Shown piece after piece: positions 1 through 7,876 of a DNA stretch of 9,466 nucleotides. The stretch is from Spirochaetia bacterium (lineage in GTDB: Bacteria > Spirochaetota > Spirochaetia > Treponematales > Breznakiellaceae). The number at the start of each line of letters is the position of its first letter. Positions within the stretch are counted from its first letter, which is position 1. The position numbers were made by a program, and so were the translations under genes. The notes below the pieces were generated by a model. That model worked only from the letters and a program-made list of their open reading frames with translations. It searched no databases and was not told the origin of the DNA. The stretch spans positions 1 to 9,466 of the forward strand of contig BNVA01000074.1 of NCBI GenBank assembly GCA_025997755.1, in the 5' to 3' direction.

Positions 1-843
1 CCAAAATATCAACAATGCCGTTATAGCTCCAGACCCCAAGTCCGCCTAATGAATTCATTACATCGGATAATGATACACTTAGTCCGCCTGCACCTATATT
101 CATTCTAAAACCATTATCACCCAAGTGCATTTCAAGAAAACCGCTATTTAATTTATTATGATTTATTTCTGCTTTAACTATATCGCTCAAGTTTAAAAGA
201 TTTAACGAAAAGTCTTTGGTAATAGCATAATTAACAGCTTGTCCTGCAAGTCCGCCCACAAGTGAATTTAAACTTGCAACATCACTGATATTTTTTTGAG
301 AGAACGCTAATAGTTTTTCGGGTATCTCATCAATAAAATTACCCATATTTAATTGAGTCAACATTCCGCTTGTAAAAGCGCCGGCAAAACCGGTTATTGC
401 GGATATAGCGCCTGATTTAAATCCTTCGCTCATTATATTTTGATCAAAACCAAAACCGCCGTCATGCGAATAAGTTATTGCGTTTATAGGACTTGTAATT
501 AAACTTGAAGCTGTTGTTTGTACTGCCGACAAACCGCCCTGTGCAATCGTATTTAGTCCGCCTTTTCCCAAGCTGCTTGTTACGGCAGCGCCTACATCTT
601 TAAAAGCGCCTCCTATAAGCTGCGATGCAAAAGTTGTTAGTGTTTTTTTACCAAACTCAAATCCCATTTCATCCCATTCTTTATACCCGCCAAATCCGTC
701 CAAAACCATAAATGTAGCATCATCCGACATGTTTATTGCCGTCAAAATCGCAGCTCCTCCAATTATAGACGCTCCGCCTGAAAAAGGCGCTGCAATGGCG
801 CTTGCGACAACAACCGCCGCCTGTATTCCTACATCAACTACAT
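1..843 (-). other. Gly/Ala-rich hydrophobic C-terminal region of the giant protein (residue 2331 to edge)
   Basis: After the charged helical body the protein changes abruptly. Hydrophobic, small-residue-rich segments occur near residues 2331-2366 (VVDVGIQAAVVVASAIAAPF and following), 2420-2450, 2467-2496 (GFKSGAISAITGFAGAFTSG) and 2521-2548, separated by short polar linkers such as the one around SHDGGFGFDQN. It ends at the window edge with GFLEMHLGDNGFRMNIGAGG and GVWSYNGIVDIL. These segments resemble the hydrophobic linkers that precede C-terminal effector domains in large secreted proteins. The last domain is not in the window, so this stays an inference. Confidence 0.5.
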
Positions 844-3800
844 CCCTAATGGTGGGAGCTTCAAACCAACTGTCCCTTGAATCCCATATAGGTTTATCCC
901 AAGATGATATACTTGTAAGTGCAATTCCTGCAGCCTCTTGAACTGTCCAATAATAATAATTGCTCAACAAACGTCCTAGCTCGCCTTCTCCCTTATCATA
1001 AAAAAGCGTATCAGGAGTATGATCCGCATTTGGGTTATCAACCATGATCGGTGCATAGCCTATATGTTTTCCAAAATAACCGGGATTAATTGTTACCTGT
1101 TGAGTACGTACAAGATCGTTATGCGGAATTGTAATTGTATTATAATATAATTGTGTTCCTTCATCTGTAACTATTTCATAAGTTTCTTTTTTATATTCCG
1201 TCCACCGGTTATAAATATCAATATTCTTTTTTTCCGCTTCTTCATCAGATCTGCCGAATATTTTCTCGGCTTCTTCTTTTATTTCTTTACTTGCCGCATC
1301 TATCAACGCTTGAATAGCAAACGATTCAAGACCGGCTAAACGTTCCTCTCCTAAATCTGTCTTTAAAACTATAGGCTGCATTTCATATAATTTATAACCT
1401 TCCGTCCACACTGTCTTTTTCATTACCGGATCTACAACAGTAGAATTTTCGATAATTTCTTTAACATAATTATCACCCGATCTATTCCAGCCGCCCTCCA
1501 GTATAAATGTATCATCCATACTTTCCTTAAAATTTAAATTAGCCTTGTTAACAGCCTTTTTTAGTTCATCCATTGCCGTAAGCGCAATTCGCCTTGCGTT
1601 TGCCGCGATTATCTTCGCTTCACGTGCCGCAAGTTCATCATTTGTTTCTTTTGCAAGTTTTATAGCGGCAAGCTGAATATTTCCCGTATTCCATAAATCG
1701 GAACCGCTCATTCCGCGCAGTATATTTGTTGAACCCGTATCAGCCGAATTATTTAACGCGGAAAATGCCTGCCCGCTGTTTATAATGCCCGCACTATTCA
1801 ATAATTCATGCAGGGTCTCTTGGGATTGCATGATACCGTCCGGCGTACTTATAAAACGCGGATCACGAGTATCAAAAGCGCGCGCTCCGTTTTCCGCATC
1901 GGAACCCAGCAATTTTAGTATTACACCGGTTGAAGTATTGTTTGCCGCTTCTGTCGCCTTGGCAACCCATTCAGCCTTATCCTGCAATCCTAACAAATAT
2001 GCTTCTTCCCATTCTTCCGAAGTCTGACTGTAACTTTCATCAAACTGTTTTTTCCATAAAGAATATTTTTCCCTCATATTTTCCGTACTTCGCTTGAAGT
2101 CATCCCTTCCCATCGACAGTATCAATCCCGACGCTTCTTTCCATGCACTTTGTTTCTGATACAGATCATATACCTGCTGTTCCCATTCTGCTTCCCTAGC
2201 CTGATATTCGGCGCTGTATCTGCCGTTATACGCCCTTGTTATTATATCAATCAGTTCACCGCTTAACAAAACATAATCGGAATGATACGCCGTTGGATCA
2301 TTCATCAATAAATTCAAATTTGAAATTAACGTATATCCCATATTCTCAAGATGATTCTTTCTAGCCGGTGCGGAATCACCATATACCGTTGATATTGAAT
2401 TTTCTATATCAATCAAATTGTTATCGCCATTAATATATTCTGATATTAGTTCTCTAAGTTCATCTTGTTTATTCTTTCGTTCTGTTTCTTCATCTATCCA
2501 TTCTTGTTCAAGATTTCTTTTAGCATGTTCCCTCTTGCCGCGGCTCCACTGCGATAATTGCTTTAATGCATCCTGAACATCATAACTTTCCGGCAGTGTA
2601 TCCATCTCGTTCCAATAGTTCTTTAGTTTATTTATTTCGGCATTACCTATAGTTCCTACGGCTCTAATCGCCTTTTCAATATCGTTCCATTGAATGATAT
2701 TGCCATCGTTCTTTTTTCCTTTCAACAAAGATAATCTTTCACATGAATTAAGATATTTTTCATAGGAATCTGAAACATTATCCACGGTTGTTTCCAAACC
2801 TGAAAAACCGTTATGTAAATTCTCTACATAATTCCCACGCGCTCTATCAAGTTCGTTTCTTGTGTCTCCTATTACATCACGGGCATTACGATATTCCAAA
2901 AGAAATACTATGGATATTGCCTCACCAAGAATTGCCAACGGCAAAAGCCTCCTGACATTTGTATCTGCCGAATCCCTTTCCCTTGATGCATAATTTTGAA
3001 GATGCTCATATTCAACAACTCTTGATTGATATGAAAATGCTTTTGAATTTAAACCGCCATAGCCGTTTAATGTAAGTATTGTATAAAACTCTAAATTCTT
3101 TTTTTCGGCAGAGGATAATGAATTATATGCTTCCGCTTGGTAACCTAATAGATTTTCATAAGAATAAACTTTTTCGTTTACCTTCCATTTTTCATGTCCG
3201 TTAAACGCTATTTGCATTGAACCCAGATTTCCGGTTCTTACTCTTTGATCCAACATATAATAATTATCTAATATCTTTATGCCGCTGTTCTTCATTTGCA
3301 GATTGGCGATAATATAATCGCGTGCCAGGCTCCATTGGCAGTACTTTTCGTAACTTGTTATGGTTTCATCCATATAGCTGTTAAGCTCTCGAAGCGCCAT
3401 CTCATACTCTGACGATTTATATGTTTCAGTGCCGCTTCTGCTATTTGGTGAAAAATATTCGTACAACGTCTGTGTTATGGATTGCGAGGCATTGTTAAGT
3501 TTAAAATCACTGCTTCGTGAAAAACAAAGCCTGCCCTGATTATCAACGGTAATAATATCAATTAAGTTATAATTTGATTTATTTGAAGGCGGTAAATATC
3601 CTTCCTGTATGTTAAATCTTCCGCCAAATTCATTTAAATAACCGGAATAACTCTTGTATAATTCATCATTCCTGCCTGTTTCATCTATTACGGCAGAATC
3701 AAGTTCATCGCGCATTTTTGCTGTAAACAGCATTCTTTCAAAACTTTTTCTATATTCTTCGTAAAGGGCATTATAAACAGAATTATTAAAAGGCCTGCGA

Positions 3801-6800
3801 GCTTCGCCATTACTGTAAATATCTGATATTGCCGCAAGAACAATTCCGGCTCTGTCATATTTTTCTTGACAATAATTTAGTTCCTCTTTCGGATTTTTGT
3901 ATTGTTCACCAAGAGGGATATTTGTTTCCGCCGCTTCCAAATAAGCGGTACTTGCCCATCGTCTAATTGCATCTTGTTTCTCATATTCAAATCTTGTTTC
4001 ATTAATTAGTTCATAACTTTCTTTTGTAAGCGTATATAGATCATCATAAACTTTGCCTTTATCCGCCAGCAGTTTTGCATAGGTTTCATAAGAACTTAAA
4101 ATTGTTCTATATGCTGTATTTTGTGTTTCGATTTCCGCCTCAAGCTGCTTCATATTTGCCGTTATATTACTTTCTGATTTTGCTATTTGATAACCTTTTG
4201 AAAGCCTTAAAATTTCATTTTCAAGACTATCTTTATTTGCAAAAATTCTCGTTAATGCTGATATTTCGATATTCACTCTTTCTTTATACAAATATTCAAC
4301 AGGCGAGAGATCATTATTATTCCATTCATAGGATGTATCTAGTAAATATTTTTCAACTGTCTGCATATATGTTTCAAGAAGCAGAGAATTCATATTGCCG
4401 TTTTTTAAGCTTGAATTAAGTTTTGCCGTATAATATTCCGCTGTCTCAAATTTATCCGCCAACATACCTTCTTGGATAGTTGCCGCGGCTTTTATTTCGA
4501 TATTTTCTACCGGTTTCCCCACCGTTCCTGCGGGAATCTTTTTATCATCTTCCTGACTTTTATTATAATCATCCAGCATTGCGGCAGTTATATACTCACG
4601 CCAATTTTTTTCGTTATACAACATAAAATCCCGCTGTTCTTCAATTTTGACTAAAAATAAGAGCTCATTATAAAAAAATATGGTATATGGTTTATATTCA
4701 TTGTAAGCATCTTCACTCATGGTCATTTGAAACTTAGCACTGTTATAATTCAATTCCGTATTATCTTTTAATACGGTTGTTGAAATGCCTTTGTATATAG
4801 TCCATGCCGCCATATATTCAATAAAGGAGCTCTTCCATTGTGAATATTCACTCCGCATCCAACCGGGAAGATTATCAATTAAAGAATCCATAGATGTAAT
4901 TAGGAGCGCCGTATTTTCAGTTATATCACCGTCTTGTGATGTTAGTTTTTCTGCCAATACCTTCATTCCCGGAAAAACTTCCACCGTTTCAATACCGTAA
5001 TCTGCAAATAACTGCGAAAAGCTCCGTATTACAAGGTCATATTTTTCTTCTATTACGCATTTTGAAAAATCACCTGTTTCGTTGTAAGCATTTAATAGAT
5101 TTTCACTTTTCTCATACTCAGCAATAACGCTGTCCAATAGAATATAAATTATATACTCAGGGATATTACGATCTGCATATTCTTTCCAACATTCATCAAG
5201 TATTTCTTTATTTCTTAATACATTCAACTGTAATTGATATTTTAATCCGCTGTTATTCAAAATTGTAAAGTCTGCTTCATCATCAAGATTTAATTCATTC
5301 ATGTACCATTCTTTTACAGATACGGAAGTTAATAACCGTAGACCGGAAATTCGTTCCTCGTATTTTCTCACCTGTGAATCTCTAGCCGCAGATATAGCGC
5401 TTACCAGAAATTCATTATAATTTTCAAATGAGTTTTCAAATATTTCCTCAATTAGAGTGTCTTTATTTTCTATAATTTTATTTATTACGATATAATATTC
5501 ACTATCCATGGATATTCCAAAGCTGTCTATATTTAAGTCAAATTCCATTTGGGGATCGGGGATATTTATTGAATTTATACTGTTCAATAATTCATTCACT
5601 GACAACTTTATACCGTTATCACCGGCTATCAGCTCTTTTAGTTTTTTACTGCCGCCTTCCGCAATTTCCGCAAATCCAAGTTCCCTTGCCCTTTCCAAAT
5701 AATTAAAATAAATTGCATTATCGCCGCTCTGTTTTAATAAGTTATTAAGCCGTAATAACTCGGTATACTTTGCCGCAATATCATACAAAACATAGTTCTT
5801 ATCCTCAACAGATTTTATCGCTACTAACACAGAATATTCTTTGCTTAATTCTCCGAGTCTATTATTAATCGCATTTAACACTTCACCCGCATTTTGTATT
5901 TCTGTTTTAATATTTTCAAGCTCATTGCCTGCCAGCATTAGTCCTTCCTGTAAATCGTTGTAAACAGTCAAAGCATCATCGTATTTTTTCTTAGCATCTT
6001 CCCATTGTTTTAGACTCTCTGTATTAGTAGCTCTGGAAGCTGTTAATTCTTCCGCATATTTATTTACCGTCTTTGCTATTTCAAGGCGTTTATTCCAATA
6101 ATTTGCAACAGCTTTCGCCCTAATCAATTCTATTTGATATTCATCAAGATTAAAGTCTTCGCTGTTTGCATTTTCATTAAGAATATCCGCAAGATTACCG
6201 CTTCCCATTACAAGCTGAAAATCATTTACAAGGGAATTTCTCGCATCAACAGCTATCCCTAAATATTTATTGTAAAGGTTATACCAATTACCAATTTCAT
6301 TTAATGCATTTAATTTTATATTCAATAGTTTATTTTCTTCTCTTAATTCTGCCTTCAAATCTTCATCTTCACTGTCGCGTATAGTTAATTTATTATCTTC
6401 AATCGTTGAACTTACATCTCTTGTCTGTGTAGTCAGCCAATACTGAAAACCCGTACTTTGTATTGATGGAATTACAGTACCATCAATATCTTTACCCCAA
6501 AAAGCAATATTCTCTTTTGCCGCTGCCGTAATGTTACCGCTTGTTAGATATGTATTTACCAGTGCTGTGGCTCTTTCTGTTCCTGCCTGCATTCTAAATA
6601 ATGCATCCTTTTCAAATTCTATTCTTGCATCTGTTATTGCCTTATTTAGTTTATCGGAAGCATCAAAAAATAATTTTTCACCGGCTTCAAACAGAGCTTT
6701 TGATTTATTTTCCCATTCACTTCTTTCTTTCTCTAACGTATTAAATGCCAGTGCCCATGCATCTTCGCCTTCTTTGTACAGTTTAGCGCTGTCCTGTTCC

Positions 6801-7831
6801 CACTCAATTCTTCGTACAAAAAAGTTTTCTTCTGCATCCTGCCAAGCCTTTAATCCTCTTGAAAATTGTTCTTTATATTCAGCAAGCCATTCCTCTCCTG
6901 CCAAAGAAAGATCTTCTGTGCCCGCACCGGCGGCTTCTATTCGTTCCGAAAGCAAACTAATGCCTTCGTTGCACAACGCTTCTGTTGTGCGTATAAGGTC
7001 TCTGCTTATTATTGAGGCAGATTCTCTATCAGACTTTTGTCTAAGGCTTAATATATCGCCGGTTCTATGTACAACAAAAATATGTTCTTCACGCGAATTA
7101 ATAACCGCCATTTCCTGCAGTATTGAGTTTCGTGTATAATAAACATAATTGCTAAATATTTCGTTAAACTTTATTTTATCGTCATCATTTTCTAAATATG
7201 TTAACAGCTCAGGAAAAATACCTTCCAACTGCATATTTCCGCTGTCTACACTATTTTGACGAATTATATCAAAGGTCGATTTCAATACTTCTTTATCACG
7301 GTTAAGATCACGTTCGTCAGGACGGATAATTAAAGGATCGCCTGTACTTTCATCATAAATAATATTCCCTTCGCTGTCTGTATGATATAGTAATTCTATA
7401 TTTTGATTGTATGCAAAATCATTTACATTAAATGCCGATGACGAGACTATATCGCTTAAAAATTTATTTACTATCCATTGCATCCAACGTTCCTGTAGTT
7501 GATTTTCACTCCAGTTAAGAAGGATGTTTTTTGCTTCTTCAAATTCATTTTTATCACTGTATAAATCAAAGGCATAGTTTTCCCATTCGGATTGTGCAAT
7601 TATAAGACCATGTTTAGCTTTTTCAAGCCAGCCTTCGGCGGAATTCTCTCTATCCGCAATGCTAAAATGAAAATCAAAAACACCACTGTTTAATCCGTGA
7701 ATTTTTGATTTATCCGAATCCGGCATTTGAATTGCCGGAAGCTGTACTGTTAATAAACAAATTAACACAAATAAACTGATTAACCGTTTAAAAACCGCTG
7801 CTCCGATTTCTCTATAGTATTTTACTTTCAT
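1..7831 (-). CDS. Giant secreted helical protein, spirochaete TIGR04388-like, 3' end outside window
   Basis: The reading frame is open from the ATG at 7829-7831 to base 1, giving 2,610 complete codons and no stop, so the C-terminus lies outside the window. The start is chosen because GGAGGA lies four bases upstream and an in-frame TAG lies just beyond. The N-terminus is a Sec signal peptide (residues 1-33). Most of residues 40-2100 looks alpha-helical and is rich in Glu, Lys, Asn, Tyr and Trp, with few cysteines (I count about eight). It includes a coiled coil near 1205-1290, a probable non-helical island near 1405-1440 and Trp-phased helices near 315-373 and 1883-1955. From about 2110 the character changes: GWNRSGDNYV, NPGYFGKHIGYAP, GELGRLLSNYYYW and WDKPIWDSR lead into a Gly/Ala-rich hydrophobic region from 2331 to the edge. 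Length, layout and these motifs resemble, from memory, the TIGR04388 long proteins of Leptospira. The biochemical function is unknown; a surface or periplasmic structural protein, or the carrier of a C-terminal effector domain, is inference. It probably shares an mRNA with the RND permease 45 bases upstream. The frame is consistent at every point checked, with no frameshift. Confidence 0.9.
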   Translation of the reverse strand, partial: MKVKYYREIGAAVFKRLISLFVLICLLTVQLPAIQMPDSDKSKIHGLNSGVFDFHFSIADRENSAEGWLEKAKHGLIIAQSEWENYAFDLYSDKNEFEEAKNILLNWSENQLQERWMQWIVNKFLSDIVSSSAFNVNDFAYNQNIELLYHTDSEGNIIYDESTGDPLIIRPDERDLNRDKEVLKSTFDIIRQNSVDSGNMQLEGIFPELLTYLENDDDKIKFNEIFSNYVYYTRNSILQEMAVINSREEHIFVVHRTGDILSLRQKSDRESASIISRDLIRTTEALCNEGISLLSERIEAAGAGTEDLSLAGEEWLAEYKEQFSRGLKAWQDAEENFFVRRIEWEQDSAKLYKEGEDAWALAFNTLEKERSEWENKSKALFEAGEKLFFDASDKLNKAITDARIEFEKDALFRMQAGTERATALVNTYLTSGNITAAAKENIAFWGKDIDGTVIPSIQSTGFQYWLTTQTRDVSSTIEDNKLTIRDSEDEDLKAELREENKLLNIKLNALNEIGNWYNLYNKYLGIAVDARNSLVNDFQLVMGSGNLADILNENANSEDFNLDEYQIELIRAKAVANYWNKRLEIAKTVNKYAEELTASRATNTESLKQWEDAKKKYDDALTVYNDLQEGLMLAGNELENIKTEIQNAGEVLNAINNRLGELSKEYSVLVAIKSVEDKNYVLYDIAAKYTELLRLNNLLKQSGDNAIYFNYLERARELGFAEIAEGGSKKLKELIAGDNGIKLSVNELLNSINSINIPDPQMEFDLNIDSFGISMDSEYYIVINKIIENKDTLIEEIFENSFENYNEFLVSAISAARDSQVRKYEERISGLRLLTSVSVKEWYMNELNLDDEADFTILNNSGLKYQLQLNVLRNKEILDECWKEYADRNIPEYIIYILLDSVIAEYEKSENLLNAYNETGDFSKCVIEEKYDLVIRSFSQLFADYGIETVEVFPGMKVLAEKLTSQDGDITENTALLITSMDSLIDNLPGWMRSEYSQWKSSFIEYMAAWTIYKGISTTVLKDNTELNYNSAKFQMTMSEDAYNEYKPYTIFFYNELLFLVKIEEQRDFMLYNEKNWREYITAAMLDDYNKSQEDDKKIPAGTVGKPVENIEIKAAATIQEGMLADKFETAEYYTAKLNSSLKNGNMNSLLLETYMQTVEKYLLDTSYEWNNNDLSPVEYLYKERVNIEISALTRIFANKDSLENEILRLSKGYQIAKSESNITANMKQLEAEIETQNTAYRTILSSYETYAKLLADKGKVYDDLYTLTKESYELINETRFEYEKQDAIRRWASTAYLEAAETNIPLGEQYKNPKEELNYCQEKYDRAGIVLAAISDIYSNGEARRPFNNSVYNALYEEYRKSFERMLFTAKMRDELDSAVIDETGRNDELYKSYSGYLNEFGGRFNIQEGYLPPSNKSNYNLIDIITVDNQGRLCFSRSSDFKLNNASQSITQTLYEYFSPNSRSGTETYKSSEYEMALRELNSYMDETITSYEKYCQWSLARDYIIANLQMKNSGIKILDNYYMLDQRVRTGNLGSMQIAFNGHEKWKVNEKVYSYENLLGYQAEAYNSLSSAEKKNLEFYTILTLNGYGGLNSKAFSYQSRVVEYEHLQNYASRERDSADTNVRRLLPLAILGEAISIVFLLEYRNARDVIGDTRNELDRARGNYVENLHNGFSGLETTVDNVSDSYEKYLNSCERLSLLKGKKNDGNIIQWNDIEKAIRAVGTIGNAEINKLKNYWNEMDTLPESYDVQDALKQLSQWSRGKREHAKRNLEQEWIDEETERKNKQDELRELISEYINGDNNLIDIENSISTVYGDSAPARKNHLENMGYTLISNLNLLMNDPTAYHSDYVLLSGELIDIITRAYNGRYSAEYQAREAEWEQQVYDLYQKQSAWKEASGLILSMGRDDFKRSTENMREKYSLWKKQFDESYSQTSEEWEEAYLLGLQDKAEWVAKATEAANNTSTGVILKLLGSDAENGARAFDTRDPRFISTPDGIMQSQETLHELLNSAGIINSGQAFSALNNSADTGSTNILRGMSGSDLWNTGNIQLAAIKLAKETNDELAAREAKIIAANARRIALTAMDELKKAVNKANLNFKESMDDTFILEGGWNRSGDNYVKEIIENSTVVDPVMKKTVWTEGYKLYEMQPIVLKTDLGEERLAGLESFAIQALIDAASKEIKEEAEKIFGRSDEEAEKKNIDIYNRWTEYKKETYEIVTDEGTQLYYNTITIPHNDLVRTQQVTINPGYFGKHIGYAPIMVDNPNADHTPDTLFYDKGEGELGRLLSNYYYWTVQEAAGIALTSISSWDKPIWDSRDSWFEAPTIRDVVDVGIQAAVVVASAIAAPFSGGASIIGGAAILTAINMSDDATFMVLDGFGGYKEWDEMGFEFGKKTLTTFASQLIGGAFKDVGAAVTSSLGKGGLNTIAQGGLSAVQTTASSLITSPINAITYSHDGGFGFDQNIMSEGFKSGAISAITGFAGAFTSGMLTQLNMGNFIDEIPEKLLAFSQKNISDVASLNSLVGGLAGQAVNYAITKDFSLNLLNLSDIVKAEINHNKLNSGFLEMHLGDNGFRMNIGAGGLSVSLSDVMNSLGGLGVWSYNGIVDIL
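1967..2185 (-). repeat. Trp-phased helix, array 2 (residues 1883-1955)
   Basis: Aromatic residues lie at Trp1883, Trp1897, Phe1912, Trp1926, Trp1941 and Trp1955, with steps of 14, 15, 14, 15 and 14. This is the same alternation as in array 1, some 1,500 residues earlier, although the residues between differ. It ends at KAEWVAKATEAANN, before a less regular Gly/Ser-containing stretch. It may be a diverged copy of the same module or a structural partner. Confidence 0.7.
3961..4219 (-). other. Predicted coiled-coil segment of the giant protein (about residues 1205-1290)
   Basis: The stretch running from ENEILRLSKGYQIAKS through MKQLEAEIETQNTAYR to ETRFEYEKQDAIRRW has hydrophobic residues at 3-4 residue steps, strong charge, and no proline or glycine cluster. 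It resembles a long coiled coil and ends at Trp1292. The boundaries are by eye. Confidence 0.55.
6713..6889 (-). repeat. Trp-phased helix, array 1 (residues 315-373)
   Basis: Five tryptophans lie at residues 315, 330, 344, 359 and 373, with steps of 15, 14, 15 and 14; an aromatic (Phe388) follows after another 15. Halfway between them sit hydrophobic residues (Phe, Phe, Leu/Tyr, Leu), so the hydrophobic stripe runs in steps of 7-8. The mean step of 14.5 equals four turns of an alpha helix, which places all the tryptophans on one face. The intervening residues are mostly Glu, Lys, Arg, Ala and Asp. This implies one long amphipathic helix packed against a partner along its Trp face. Confidence 0.7.
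7475..7630 (-). other. N-terminal Trp-rich helical segment (residues 68-119)
   Basis: Just after the signal peptide and a short linker, tryptophans or phenylalanines occur at residues 68, 83, 97, 107, 116 and 119. The first two steps (15 and 14 residues) match the spacing of the two clearer arrays further along the protein, then the spacing becomes shorter. The segment is charged and appears helical. It looks like a degenerate or capping copy of the Trp-phased helix, but that relation is inferred from spacing alone. Confidence 0.4.
7733..7831 (-). other. Sec signal peptide of the giant protein (residues 1-33)
   Basis: A positively charged N-region (MKVKYYREIGAAVFKR) is followed by a hydrophobic core, LISLFVLICLLTV, and then QLPA, with cleavage plausible after Ala33. 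The following residues (IQMPDSDKSK) are polar. A lipoprotein signal is unlikely: the only cysteine (25) lies inside the hydrophobic core and is preceded by Ile, not a small residue. The mature protein is therefore expected to leave the cytoplasm by the Sec pathway. Confidence 0.8.
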
Positions 7832-7857
7832 AATGTCCTCCATAAAGAGGAACTATG
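7829..7857 (-). promoter_or_regulatory. RNA hairpin enclosing the Shine-Dalgarno sequence and start codon of the giant gene
   Basis: On the minus-strand RNA, CAUAGU (7857-7852) can pair with AUUAUG (7834-7829), and UCCUC (7851-7847) with GAGGA (7840-7836). One C (7835) is bulged and the loop is six bases (UUUAUG). This makes 11 pairs, ten Watson-Crick and one G-U. The 3' arm contains most of the GGAGGA ribosome-binding site and all of the AUG start codon, so the folded form should hinder initiation. The permease stop codon is about 20 bases upstream, so translational coupling is possible. No U-run follows, so it is not an intrinsic terminator. The pairing is read directly from the sequence; the regulatory role is inferred. 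Confidence 0.6.
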
Positions 7858-7876
7858 TCCCGCTACGCGAAACTTC
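7832..7876 (-). other. 45-base spacer between permease and giant gene
   Basis: The spacer holds only the ribosome-binding site and the hairpin arms. There is no U-run terminator and no recognisable promoter in the short space. This supports read-through transcription from the permease gene into the giant gene, although a promoter inside the permease coding sequence cannot be excluded. Confidence 0.6.
7836..7841 (-). promoter_or_regulatory. Ribosome-binding site of the giant gene
   Basis: GGAGGA on the minus strand lies four bases before the ATG at 7829-7831. It decides the start: another in-frame ATG exists four codons upstream (7841-7843), but it has no purine-rich Shine-Dalgarno sequence before it (the preceding bases are UUCCUCUUU). 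The site lies in the 3' arm and loop of the hairpin at 7829-7857. Confidence 0.85.

Noticed and set aside
4075..4419. Plus-strand ORF of 114 codons rich in Phe, Leu and Tyr.
   Set aside because: It is the antisense of the Lys/Glu-rich coiled-coil part of the giant gene, since AAA and GAA codons read as TTT and TTC on the other strand. This makes it look falsely like a membrane protein.
6531..7139. Plus-strand ORF of 202 codons.
   Set aside because: It lies antisense to the Trp-phased helical part of the giant gene, is Ser/Leu/Ala-rich as expected of a reverse-frame shadow, and has no recognisable domain.
7757..7759. Cys25 as a lipoprotein lipobox cysteine.
   Set aside because: It sits in the middle of the hydrophobic core with Ile before it and Leu-Leu after it, so it does not fit even relaxed spirochaete lipoboxes.
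7841..7843. Alternative in-frame ATG four codons upstream for the giant protein.
   Set aside because: No purine-rich ribosome-binding site precedes it, while GGAGGA is well placed for the ATG at 7829-7831.
7861..7869. Small palindrome CGCTACGCG just after the permease stop codon.
   Set aside because: It has only three pairs around a three-base loop and no U-run, too weak to call a terminator or operator.
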